13,529 nucleotides of DNA from Chloroflexota bacterium (GTDB lineage Bacteria > Chloroflexota > Dehalococcoidia > E44-bin15), in contig JADFVG010000127.1 in NCBI GenBank assembly GCA_015222405.1, forward strand, positions 1 to 13,529. Direction: 5' to 3'. Position numbers and translations under genes: made by a program. Below are positions 5,679-12,811 of this stretch, one piece after another. Position 1 is the stretch's first letter; each line of letters starts with the position of its first letter. Below the pieces are notes generated by a model that ran no database searches, was not told the origin of the DNA, and worked only from the letters and a program-made list of their open reading frames with translations.

Positions 5679-7001
5679 GTGCAGGATAAGCAGGATATCC
5701 TTAGGCTGGTCAAGGAGCACGACGTAAAATTTATCAAACTCTGGTTTACCGATATCTTGGGTTTTCTCAAGAGTTTCGCTATAACTGTGGCGGAGTTGGA
5801 GAAAGCGCTGGAGGAAGGGATGGGCTTTGATGGCTCCTCGATCCAAGGCTTTGCCAGGATCGATGAAAGCGATATGGTAGCTTTGCCCGATCCCAATACC
5901 TTCCAGATACTGCCTTGGCTGGCTGGGGGGCGGAGGGCAGCGAGGATGTTCTGCGATATTCTATTGCCCGGCGGTCGGCCATTCGAAGGTGACCCCAGGT
6001 ACGTGTTGAGGAAGAATCTTAAGCGTGCTGCTGACCTGGGCTATACCTTCTATGTCGGTCCCGAGCTTGAATATTTCTACTTCCAGGATGCCCACAGCAC
6101 AAAGACTCTGGATGACGGGGGCTACTTCGATTTAACTCCGCTGGATATTGCTAGTGAACTGAGGAAGGAGACAGTGCTCACCTTGGAGGAGCTTGGCATC
6201 GCGGTGGAGTTAAGCCATCATGAGACTGCCACCAGCCAGCATGAGATCGACTTAAAGTATACTGATGCCCTGACCATGGCCGATAATGTGATGACCTATC
6301 GTTTGGCAGTCAAGGAGGTGGCGATGAAACGCGGCATTTATGCCACCTTTATGCCCAAACCTATCTTGGGTGTCAATGGCAGCGGCATGCACATCCACCA
6401 GTCGTTGTTTAACGCCGGCGGCAACGTCTTCTTTGATAAAGATGACAGGTATTATCTTTCTAAAATCGCCAAGCATTACATTGCTGGCTTGCTCCGGCAT
6501 GCTCCCGAGTTTACCGCCGTGACCTGTCAGTGGGTCAATTCCTATAAGAGGTTGATCCCTGGCTACGAAGCCCCGGTTTATATCACCTGGGCGAGGAGGA
6601 ATCGCTCCGACTTGATCAGGGTCCCTGAGTATCAGCCGGGAAAGGAAAAGGATACCAGGGTGGAGTTACGCTCCCCTGATCCCGCCTGTAATCCTTATCT
6701 CGCCTTTAGCGTGCTGCTGGCAGCAGGGCTGGAGGGGGTGGAAAAGGAATACGAGCTTCCCGGCTCGGTGGAGGAGAATGCATTTGAGATGAGCGAGGAG
6801 GAGAGGAAGAAAAGGGGTATCGGAACCCTGCCCGGAAGCCTGTGGGAGGCAATTCAGTTGACCAAGGAGAGCGAGTTGGTGAGGAGATGCCTCGGCGCTC
6901 ACCTCTTCGAGAGCTTCATCAAAAATAAGGAAATAGAGTGGGATAATTACCGCAGCCAGGTTACCGACTATGAATTGAAGCGGTACCTGCCCATTTTATG
7001 A
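5679..7001 (+). CDS. glnA: glutamine synthetase type I (GSI-alpha class)
   Basis: The enzyme makes glutamine from glutamate, ammonia and ATP as a cytosolic dodecamer. The 440-residue length fits the shorter GSI-alpha class of Firmicutes, Chloroflexota and Archaea. Visible motifs are FDGSSI (50-55), GFARIDESDM (57-66), the metal ligands in PELEYF (128-133), ELSHHETATSQHEID (177-191), GSGMHIHQSL (234-243), NSYKRL (287-292) and RVELRSPDPACNPYL (327-341). The region that carries the adenylylated tyrosine in GSI-beta reads EENAFEMSEEER (365-376), with Phe where a Tyr would be expected. Control by GlnE-type adenylylation is therefore unlikely, and feedback or transcriptional control more probable. 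The start is GTG 5679, after GGGGGTG; the ATG at 5662 is out of frame. nadE follows after 4 bp. Confidence 0.96.
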   Translation: MQDKQDILRLVKEHDVKFIKLWFTDILGFLKSFAITVAELEKALEEGMGFDGSSIQGFARIDESDMVALPDPNTFQILPWLAGGRRAARMFCDILLPGGRPFEGDPRYVLRKNLKRAADLGYTFYVGPELEYFYFQDAHSTKTLDDGGYFDLTPLDIASELRKETVLTLEELGIAVELSHHETATSQHEIDLKYTDALTMADNVMTYRLAVKEVAMKRGIYATFMPKPILGVNGSGMHIHQSLFNAGGNVFFDKDDRYYLSKIAKHYIAGLLRHAPEFTAVTCQWVNSYKRLIPGYEAPVYITWARRNRSDLIRVPEYQPGKEKDTRVELRSPDPACNPYLAFSVLLAAGLEGVEKEYELPGSVEENAFEMSEEERKKRGIGTLPGSLWEAIQLTKESELVRRCLGAHLFESFIKNKEIEWDNYRSQVTDYELKRYLPIL

Positions 7002-7005
7002 GCTT

Positions 7006-7728
7006 ATGGAAGAGCTGGCTAACCGGATTACAGCTTGGATAGCGGAGAAGGTTACAGGGGCGAAGTGTAAGGGGGTGGTCTTTGGCTTAAGCGGCGGCCT
7101 GGACTCCTCGGTGGTGGGGGTGCTGTGTAAGCGTGCTTTCCCTGAAGATACCCTGGCGGTGGTCATGCCCTGCTATAGCAGTGACACTGACATCGCGCAC
7201 GCTCAGGCGGTGGCCCGAAAATTCCAAATTCCAGCGAAAACCATCGCCCTGGAGGGGGTTTTCGATTCGCTATTGAAAGTGTTGCCCGTTGCTGAGGGTG
7301 ACTCTGCAAACCGAAGAATGGCTGAAGCCAATCTCAAGGTTAGACTGAGGATGCTCACCTTATACTACTTGGCAAACAGGCTTCGCTATCTTGTGGTCGG
7401 CACCGGCAATAGGAGCGAGATCTCCGTTGGCTACTTCACCAAATACGGGGATGGCGGTGTCGACATCATGCCCCTGGGGAATCTGGTGAAGAGTCAGGTT
7501 AGGCAGCTGGCGATTTATCTCGGCATCCCTGAGGAGATTATTGATAAGCCCCCCTCGGCAGGGCTGTGGGCAGGTCAAACCGATGAGGGGGAGATGGGGA
7601 TAACCTACCAGGAGCTGGATCACTATCTCACCACTGGAGAGGCCGGGGAGGAGACCAAGAAAAGGGTGGATGCTATGGTGGAAGGGAGCGCCCACAAGAG
7701 GTCAACGCCGGCAATTCCCCCATTTTAA
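7006..7728 (+). CDS. nadE: NH3-dependent NAD+ synthetase
   Basis: NadE catalyses the last step of NAD+ synthesis, amidating nicotinate adenine dinucleotide with ATP. The 240 residues contain only the synthetase domain. There is no N-terminal nitrilase/glutaminase domain, so free ammonia should be the nitrogen donor. Motifs are the PPi-loop SGGLDSS (29-35), GTGNRSE (132-138), KYGDGGVDIMP (146-156), PPSAGLW (182-188) and DEGEMGITY (193-201). ATG 7006 lies 4 bp after the glnA stop and has no clear Shine-Dalgarno sequence, suggesting translational coupling. Sharing an operon with glutamine synthetase places two ammonia- and ATP-consuming reactions under one promoter. No terminator is seen between nadE and the recA promoter. 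Confidence 0.95.
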   Translation: MEELANRITAWIAEKVTGAKCKGVVFGLSGGLDSSVVGVLCKRAFPEDTLAVVMPCYSSDTDIAHAQAVARKFQIPAKTIALEGVFDSLLKVLPVAEGDSANRRMAEANLKVRLRMLTLYYLANRLRYLVVGTGNRSEISVGYFTKYGDGGVDIMPLGNLVKSQVRQLAIYLGIPEEIIDKPPSAGLWAGQTDEGEMGITYQELDHYLTTGEAGEETKKRVDAMVEGSAHKRSTPAIPPF

Positions 7729-7733
7729 CCCCC

Positions 7734-7762
7734 TTGTCTTAACCACAATAGTGTGCTATGAT
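7734..7762 (+). promoter_or_regulatory. sigma70-type promoter of recA
   Basis: TTGTCT (7734-7739) and TATGAT (7757-7762) are exactly 17 bp apart, with a predicted start near 7769 and a leader of about 34 nt. A small inverted repeat, ATAG-TGTG-CTAT (7748-7759), bridges the spacer and the -10 box, where a repressor could act. It does not resemble the E. coli or Bacillus LexA box. Confidence 0.65.
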
Positions 7763-7802
7763 GCCCTAACATTGTTGATTTCTTTGATACCCAGAGGGTG
7801 AG

Positions 7803-8834
7803 ATGACTACGGAGAAGGAGAAGGCCCTTGAGCTTGCCATCGGCCAGATCGAGAAGCAGTTTGGCAAGGGCTCTATTATGAGATTAGGGGAAGCATCGGT
7901 CAGAGTGAAGGTGGATGCCATCCCCACCGGGGCCATCTCTTTGGATTTCGCCCTCGGTATTGGCGGTATACCCCGGGGTCGGGTCACCGAGATCTTTGGC
8001 CCGGAGATGTCGGGTAAATCGACACTGGCGCTTCATATCATTGCTGAGGCCCAAAAGCGCGGTGGCGAGGCTGCCTATATAGATGTGGAACATGCTTTGG
8101 ATTCCGCATATGCCGCCAATTGTGGTGTCAAAGTCGATGAGCTATGGTTATCCCAGCCGGATACCGGGGAGCAGGCTCTGGAGATCGGTGAGGCATTGGT
8201 GCGCAGCGGCGCGGTTGATGTGGTGGTCATCGATAGCGTGGCTGCTCTCGTTCCCAGGGCTGAGCTTGAGGGTGAGATGGGGGATGCTCACGTTGGGTTA
8301 CAGGCTCGGCTGATGTCCCAAGCACTGCGAAAGCTAGCAGCTGCCATCCATAAATCACGCACCGCTGTGATATTCATCAACCAATTGCGGGAAAAGGTGG
8401 GGGTTTTCTTTGGCAATCCTGAGGTGACCCCTGGGGGAAGGGCGCTCAAGTTTTATAGCTCAGTGAGGATCGATCTGAGGAGAGTGGAAACCATCAAGGC
8501 CGGTTCCGAAGCCATCGGTAACCGTGTCAGGGCCAAGGTGGTCAAGAACAAGGTGGCTCCTCCGTTTAAGAACGCTGAATTTGACATAATGTTTGATAGT
8601 GGGATAAGTAAGGAGGGCTGCTTCCTCGATCTGGGAGTGGAGACTGGATTGGTGAAGAAGGTGAGCGCCTTTTATTCCTTTGGTGAAACTCGCCTCGGTC
8701 AGGGGAGAGAGAACTCCAAGGACTACCTGAGGCAGCACAAGGATGTCGCTCAGGAGTTGGAGAGGCAACTCTTGGCGATGGCTTCTCCTGAGCCCAGTAC
8801 CCCTGTCTCTGATGCCGATCTAGCAGAAATATAA
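7803..8834 (+). CDS. recA: recombinase RecA
   Basis: RecA forms ATP-dependent filaments on single-stranded DNA, drives strand exchange and activates LexA-type self-cleavage. The 343 residues align with E. coli numbering almost without gaps. The P-loop is GPEMSGKST (66-74) with K72. The catalytic glutamate is E96 in DVEHALD (94-100), Walker B is VVIDSVAAL (141-149) with D144, and the allosteric Gln is Q194 in FINQ, followed by FGNPEVTPGG (203-212). The acidic tail ends SDADLAEI. Two P-loop positions differ from the near-universal GPESSGKTT: M69 for Ser and S73 for Thr. V95 replaces the usual Ala before E96. All catalytic residues remain, so the protein should be active. ATG 7803 is preceded closely by GAGGGTG (7794-7800). 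A promoter lies upstream and a terminator downstream. Confidence 0.98.
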   Translation: MTTEKEKALELAIGQIEKQFGKGSIMRLGEASVRVKVDAIPTGAISLDFALGIGGIPRGRVTEIFGPEMSGKSTLALHIIAEAQKRGGEAAYIDVEHALDSAYAANCGVKVDELWLSQPDTGEQALEIGEALVRSGAVDVVVIDSVAALVPRAELEGEMGDAHVGLQARLMSQALRKLAAAIHKSRTAVIFINQLREKVGVFFGNPEVTPGGRALKFYSSVRIDLRRVETIKAGSEAIGNRVRAKVVKNKVAPPFKNAEFDIMFDSGISKEGCFLDLGVETGLVKKVSAFYSFGETRLGQGRENSKDYLRQHKDVAQELERQLLAMASPEPSTPVSDADLAEI

Positions 8835-8855
8835 ACCTTGCCCTGGTTCCAAAAG

Positions 8856-8885
8856 AAGGCTGGGAGCTTTTAGTCCAGCCTTTTT
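8856..8885 (+). terminator. intrinsic terminator between recA and recX
   Basis: AAGGCTGG (8856-8863) and CCAGCCTT (8875-8882) form a perfect 8-bp stem around an 11-nt loop, and five Ts (8881-8885) run from the end of the stem. It starts 21 bp after the recA stop and ends 19 bp before the recX ATG. Readthrough would be the only evident source of recX mRNA, because no promoter is seen in the gap. Confidence 0.8.
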
Positions 8886-8904
8886 GTGTTATTTTGAGGG
8901 CATT

Positions 8905-9528
8905 ATGAGGACCATAACCGCTATCGAAGCCCAGAAGAGGGGGAGAAATCGGGTTAATGTCTTGCTTGACGGAACTTTTGCCTTCAGCCTGGGAATTGAG
9001 GTGGTCGAGGAGCAGGGTCTCCATTTGGGGCAGGTGCTGTCCGATGCCCAAATAGAGGAACTGGCAAGCGCTGACCTATTTCGCAAGTGCCTTAATGCCG
9101 TACTTCGGTTTTTGAGCTATCGGCCCCGTAGTGAAGCAGAGATAAGGACAAGACTGGGGCGAAGATTTGAAGGGCAAACTATCGATAGGGTTATCCTTCA
9201 CCTGAAATCAGGGCACATGGTGGATGATGTCGCCTTTGCCCAATTCTGGATGGAGAATCGGGAGTCCTTTAGCCCTCGCAGTAAGCGAATGCTTAAGCTG
9301 GAGCTGAGGCGAAAAGGGATTGACTCTGATGTTATCGCTGATGTTGTGGGGGAGATTGATGATGAGGAGGGTGCTTACCGGGCAGCCGGGAGACGGGCGC
9401 GTTCTTGGGCTAAAGAAGACTACAACAACTTCAGGCTGAAGCTGGGCGCCTTCCTCAGGAGAAGGGGTTTCAGCTACGAAGTGGCAAACCGCGCTGTAGA
9501 GCGGCTATGGCAGGAGTCAAGGAAGTAG
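8905..9528 (+). CDS. recX: regulatory protein RecX
   Basis: RecX binds RecA filaments and modulates, usually inhibits, their extension and ATPase. The 207 residues fit the helical-repeat family. The conserved RFLSYRPRSEAEIRTRL segment lies at 68-84, DDVAFAQFWMENR at 107-119, the RSKRMLKLELRRKGI stretch at 125-139, and the C-terminal FLRRRGFSYEVANRAVERL at 183-201. The first 60 residues, which precede the RecX repeats, look like the small beta/helix extension found in many homologues. I chose ATG 8905 because GAGGG lies at 8896-8900. The in-frame TTG at 8884 would add seven residues but sits in the T-run of the recA terminator. It is downstream of recA behind that terminator. Confidence 0.92.
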   Translation: MRTITAIEAQKRGRNRVNVLLDGTFAFSLGIEVVEEQGLHLGQVLSDAQIEELASADLFRKCLNAVLRFLSYRPRSEAEIRTRLGRRFEGQTIDRVILHLKSGHMVDDVAFAQFWMENRESFSPRSKRMLKLELRRKGIDSDVIADVVGEIDDEEGAYRAAGRRARSWAKEDYNNFRLKLGAFLRRRGFSYEVANRAVERLWQESRK

Positions 9529-9553
9529 AATGCCGTAGACGGCTTCATTTGCC

Positions 9554-9582
9554 TTGACACGTAGGTAAAGAGAGGGTTTAAT
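9554..9582 (+). promoter_or_regulatory. sigma70-type promoter of the rny operon
   Basis: A consensus TTGACA (9554-9559) and TTTAAT (9577-9582) are exactly 17 bp apart. The start would be near 9589, giving a leader of about 59 nt before the rny ATG, which contains the inverted repeat at 9605-9631. Confidence 0.75.
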
Positions 9583-9604
9583 GGGAAGATAACCTATGAC
9601 ACTC

Positions 9605-9631
9605 TCCTTTGAGCTTGAAAGCTCCAGAGGA
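9605..9631 (+). promoter_or_regulatory. leader hairpin upstream of rny
   Basis: GAGCTT (9611-9616) and AAGCTC (9619-9624) are perfect inverted arms around GA. TCCT (9605-9608) can pair with AGGA (9628-9631) outside them across a small internal loop. The structure ends just before the AAGGGG ribosome region (9632-9637), so it could affect access to it. With a two-base centre the RNA helix would open to a larger loop; as DNA it reads as a 14-bp near-palindrome. Confidence 0.4.
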
Positions 9632-9647
9632 AAGGGGATGATGAAGA

Positions 9648-11174
9648 ATGGATCCAACTTTGATAATTGCGGCAGTGGCTGGGGTTGCCTTAGGGGGCTT
9701 GAGTGCGGCACTGCTAGTGATAGTACTAAGAAGCCAGAGGATTCGGGATGCAGAGAAACACGCTGCTGATCTGTTTCTCGAAGCCCGGACTAAGCACAAA
9801 GAAGCCCTCCTGGAGGCCAAAGAGGAAGCAATAAAGATCAAGTCTCAAGCGGAGGCTGAGATTCGAGAGCGTCATGCCGACCTTAATCGGCAGGCAAGAC
9901 GCATCGCCCAGAGGGAGGAGAATCTCGATCGAAAGTTAGAAGCCTTGGAGCGCCGGGATCGCGGCCTAGCTGTCAAGGAAAAAGAGGCCGATGAGCTGCG
10001 TGCCCAGTTGGAAGAACTCAGGCAGAAGCAGATTCAGCAGCTGGAGCTGATCTCCGGAATGTCCAGCGCCGAGGCCAAGGAGCTCCTGATCAAGGCTATG
10101 GAGGATGAGGCACGTGAAGATGCCTCTCGTCGCCTTCGTGAGATCGAGGCTGAATTAAAACAGGAAGCCGATGAGAGGGCGCGGGAGATCATCGTTCAAG
10201 CCATTCAGCGTTGCGCTACCGATGTGGTATCGGAGAGCACGGTGTCGGTGGTTCCCTTGCCCAGCGATGGGATGAAGGGGCGTCTCATTGGACGGGAGGG
10301 GCGCAACATAAGGGCCCTGGAGAATGCCACTGGTGTTGACCTCATCATCGATGATACCCCGGAGGCGGTGACCATCTCCAGCTTTGACCCAGTGCGGCGT
10401 GAGATCGCCCATATCGCCCTGGAAAAGCTCATCATCGATGGTCGAATTCACCCTGCCCGAATTGAGGAAATGGTGGAAAAGGCGAGGAGCGAGGTGGAGG
10501 AGAAGATTCAGTCTGAAGGGGAACAGGCTGTATATCAGGCGGGGGTGCCCGGGCTGCACCCTGAACTGATAAAGCTTCTGGGTCGGCTCAAGTATCGCTT
10601 CAGCTATGGACAAAATGTGCTCCTCCACAGCATCGAGGTAGCCCATCTCGCGGGCATGATGGCCTCCGAGTTGGGAGCCAAGGTTGATGTGGCCAAGAAA
10701 GCGGGTTTGCTTCACGATATCGGCAAGGCGGTGGATCACCAGGTGGAGGGACCCCATGCCCAGATTGGTGCTGACCTGGTGAGGCAGTGGGATAGGTCTG
10801 AAGAGGTGGTCGGTGCCGTCGCTGAGCACCATGGGGAGACTGGCTCGATGAGTGTGATGGGTTTTATCATCTCCGCTGCTGATGCCATCAGTGGCAGCAG
10901 GCCAGGGGCGAGAAGGGAATCTCTGGAGCAATACCTGAAGCGGCTCGAGGCCCTGGAGAGCCTGGCTAATAGTTTCCCCGGTGTGGAGAAATCTTACGCC
11001 ATCCAGGCCGGTCGTGAGATCCGTATCATGGTTAAGCCTGCTGAGATAGATGACCTTGAGGCACTAAGACTTGTCCGGGACATCGTGAAGAAAATCGAGG
11101 AAACCCTGGAATATCCCGGTCAGATAAAGGTAACGGTTATCAGGGAGACCCGGGCGGTAGATACCGCAAAGTAG
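9648..11174 (+). CDS. rny: ribonuclease Y
   Basis: RNase Y is a membrane-anchored endoribonuclease that starts mRNA decay in bacteria such as B. subtilis. The 508 residues show the full architecture. An N-terminal membrane helix lies at about 5-27, then a long charged coiled coil at about 30-190, a KH RNA-binding domain with GRLIGREGRNIRALE (211-225), and an HD catalytic domain. Metal-site residues are H327 (LLHSIEVAH), H356-D357 in LLHDIGK, H370 and D412 in SAADAISGSRPGARRE. The C-terminal domain ends at residue 508, a normal length (about 510-520). ATG 9648 fits the short N-terminus before the helix; GGGG lies 10 bp upstream. It leads an operon, with ymdB 8 bp downstream. A long opposite-strand open frame (10931-10155) is a shadow. 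Confidence 0.97.
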   Translation: MDPTLIIAAVAGVALGGLSAALLVIVLRSQRIRDAEKHAADLFLEARTKHKEALLEAKEEAIKIKSQAEAEIRERHADLNRQARRIAQREENLDRKLEALERRDRGLAVKEKEADELRAQLEELRQKQIQQLELISGMSSAEAKELLIKAMEDEAREDASRRLREIEAELKQEADERAREIIVQAIQRCATDVVSESTVSVVPLPSDGMKGRLIGREGRNIRALENATGVDLIIDDTPEAVTISSFDPVRREIAHIALEKLIIDGRIHPARIEEMVEKARSEVEEKIQSEGEQAVYQAGVPGLHPELIKLLGRLKYRFSYGQNVLLHSIEVAHLAGMMASELGAKVDVAKKAGLLHDIGKAVDHQVEGPHAQIGADLVRQWDRSEEVVGAVAEHHGETGSMSVMGFIISAADAISGSRPGARRESLEQYLKRLEALESLANSFPGVEKSYAIQAGREIRIMVKPAEIDDLEALRLVRDIVKKIEETLEYPGQIKVTVIRETRAVDTAK

Positions 11175-11185
11175 GAGAGCCATTG
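11173..11185 (+). promoter_or_regulatory. ribosome site fixing the TTG start of ymdB
   Basis: AGGAG (11173-11177) overlaps the rny stop codon (11172-11174) and stands 5 bp before TTG 11183-11185. The next in-frame start, ATG 11195, would remove the conserved first strand (RIL) of the phosphoesterase, so TTG is the likely start. Confidence 0.7.
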
Positions 11186-11956
11186 CGAATCCTTATGGTT
11201 GGCGATGTAATAGGGAGACCAGGCAGGAGGGCGGTTGGGGCTTTGGTGCCAAGCCTGCGCCGGGAATATGGAGTTGCCCTGGTCATTGCCAATGGTGAAA
11301 ATGCTGCCGGTGGGCTGGGCTTAACCAAGGCAACAGCAGAAGAGCTTCTGGGGTGCGGTGTCGATGTCATCAGCTCGGGAAACCATATCTGGGACCAGAA
11401 GGAGATTGTGCCCGCTCTTGATGGCGAGCTTGCTATCCTGCGTCCCTTAAATTACCCTCCCGGCGTTCCTGGTCGTGGCTACTGGATTAAGGAGGGAGTC
11501 TTGGTTGTTAACCTCGTTGGGCGCACCTTTATGGCAAACTACGATTGCCCCTTCCGGGCTATGGATCAACTTCTAGCGGAGCTCGCTGATAGGCCCCCGG
11601 TAGTTATCATCGATTTTCACGCTGAGGCGACCTCGGAGAAGGTTGCTTTGGGGCAGTATTTGGACGGTCGGGTGAGCGCTGTGCTGGGAACTCACACTCA
11701 TGTTGGCACCGTGGATGCTCGGCTACTGCCTAAAGGCACCGCCTATATCACGGATGTGGGCATGACCGGTCCTCTGGATTCAGTTATCGGGGATGATGCA
11801 GATGCTGTGATCAGGAGATTTCTTACTCAGATTCCCCATCGGCTATCGGTAGGCAAGGGGAGTGTTATCCTCAATTCAGTGTTGGTGGAGGTGGAGGAAA
11901 GCACAGGCAGGGCAAAGAGCATAATCCGCATCGATAAGGAAGTAGAAGAAAGATGA
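11183..11956 (+). CDS. ymdB: YmdB-family metallophosphoesterase (TIGR00282)
   Basis: YmdB proteins are di-metal phosphoesterases. B. subtilis YmdB hydrolyses 2',3'- and 3',5'-cyclic nucleotides and affects biofilm and motility decisions. The 257 residues (family about 260-270) begin MRILMVGDVIGRPGR with metal ligand D8. They continue with NGENAAGG (E39, N40; 37-44), SSGNHIWDQKE (N67, H68; 64-74), IIDFHAEATSEK (H146; 142-153), GTHTHVGTVDAR (H171, H173; 169-180) and YITDVGMTGP (188-197). All expected ligands are present. The TTG start has a good ribosome site and lies 8 bp after rny, an adjacency also found in B. subtilis. A PHP phosphoesterase gene follows after 6 bp. Substrate in this organism is inferred only. 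Confidence 0.93.
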   Translation: MRILMVGDVIGRPGRRAVGALVPSLRREYGVALVIANGENAAGGLGLTKATAEELLGCGVDVISSGNHIWDQKEIVPALDGELAILRPLNYPPGVPGRGYWIKEGVLVVNLVGRTFMANYDCPFRAMDQLLAELADRPPVVIIDFHAEATSEKVALGQYLDGRVSAVLGTHTHVGTVDARLLPKGTAYITDVGMTGPLDSVIGDDADAVIRRFLTQIPHRLSVGKGSVILNSVLVEVEESTGRAKSIIRIDKEVEER

Positions 11957-11962
11957 AGATAG

Positions 11963-12811
11963 ATGAAGGCAGACTTTCACCTCCATACCACCGCTTCTGA
12001 TGGCAGGTTTAGTCCTGAGAAGGTGGTTCAGTTGGCGGCAGAAAGGGGGTTGGAGGTGATCGCTATCACCGACCACGATTCTGTGGCTGGTGTTATCGCC
12101 GCGGTGAAGGCAGCAGAATCCTTCCCCCCGCTTAAGGTGATCCCCGGGGTGGAGATCAACACCGATATCCCCAATGGTGAAGTGCACATTTTGGGCTATT
12201 TCATAGATTATCGCAGCCAGGAGTTGAGGCAGACATTGCATCGCCTGCGCCAGGCTCGCAGGAGAAGAGCACGCAAGATAGTGGCCAAGCTGGCACAATT
12301 GGGGATTGAGGTGGAGTGGGAGCGGGTCAAGGAATTGTCCGCCGGTGGCTCCATAGGAAGACCGCACATCGCTCAAGCAATGCTGGAGCAGGGCTACATC
12401 TCTCGCCTTCAGGAGGCTTTCAATAGGTATATAGGTCGCTATGGACCAGCCTATGTGGAACGGGAAAGGCTATCGCCTGTGGGGGCGGTGAAGCTGGTGG
12501 CGAAAGCAGGGGGCTTGCCTGTATTGGCGCACCCGGCTGGCATTGATAATCTGGAGGAGCTTTTAGAGCAGCTTATAGCAGAGGGGCTTGTCGGTTTGGA
12601 GGCGTATTATAATGGTTATGGACAGCGAACTGTCAAATTTCTGGTCAATATTGCAGATAAGCATGGGCTCATTATCACCGGCGGCAGCGACTTTCATGGT
12701 TTCGGGGGTGGTAATGAGACACCGGTTGGTGGTAGAGATATACCTTCAGTTTGCCTGGAGCAGCTTGTTGCCCTGGCAGAGCAATCCTGGGCTAAGGTGG
12801 TGACCCAATGA
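11963..12811 (+). CDS. PHP-domain phosphoesterase, YciV/RNase AM-like
   Basis: This 282-residue protein is a PHP metal-dependent phosphoesterase. Metal ligands appear in order: HLH (H6, H8), D13 in ASDG, H38 in ITDHDS (35-40), E64 in PGVEI, H75 in EVHILGYF, H190 in VLAHPAG, and D243/H245 in GSDFHG (241-246). GRPHIA (132-137) and the helical insert at about 85-180 match the YciV group (E. coli RnmA, about 290 aa). That group removes 3'-phosphate from nucleoside 3',5'-bisphosphates and trims RNA 5'-3'. It is too short for DNA polymerase or X-family PHP proteins. Histidinol phosphatase is less likely because the GRPHIA insert is present and no his genes are nearby. ATG 11963 follows ymdB by 6 bp, and the stop overlaps the next gene by 4 bp (ATGA). 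Confidence 0.88.
   Translation: MKADFHLHTTASDGRFSPEKVVQLAAERGLEVIAITDHDSVAGVIAAVKAAESFPPLKVIPGVEINTDIPNGEVHILGYFIDYRSQELRQTLHRLRQARRRRARKIVAKLAQLGIEVEWERVKELSAGGSIGRPHIAQAMLEQGYISRLQEAFNRYIGRYGPAYVERERLSPVGAVKLVAKAGGLPVLAHPAGIDNLEELLEQLIAEGLVGLEAYYNGYGQRTVKFLVNIADKHGLIITGGSDFHGFGGGNETPVGGRDIPSVCLEQLVALAEQSWAKVVTQ

Noticed and set aside
7740..7802. LexA/SOS box upstream of recA
   Set aside because: Neither a CTG-N10-CAG nor a GAAC-N4-GTTC type site is present. The ATAG-TGTG-CTAT repeat is too short to claim as an SOS operator.
8884..8904. TTG start extending recX by seven codons
   Set aside because: It falls in the T-run of the recA terminator and has no ribosome site; ATG 8905 has GAGGG at a proper distance.
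9532..9543. GCCGT-AG-ACGGC hairpin as a recX terminator
   Set aside because: The loop is too small for the full stem, and no T-run follows, only TTCATTTG.
10155..10931. 258-codon minus-strand open frame
   Set aside because: It lies wholly opposite the well-supported rny KH and HD domains, has no recognisable motif, and looks like a codon-bias shadow.
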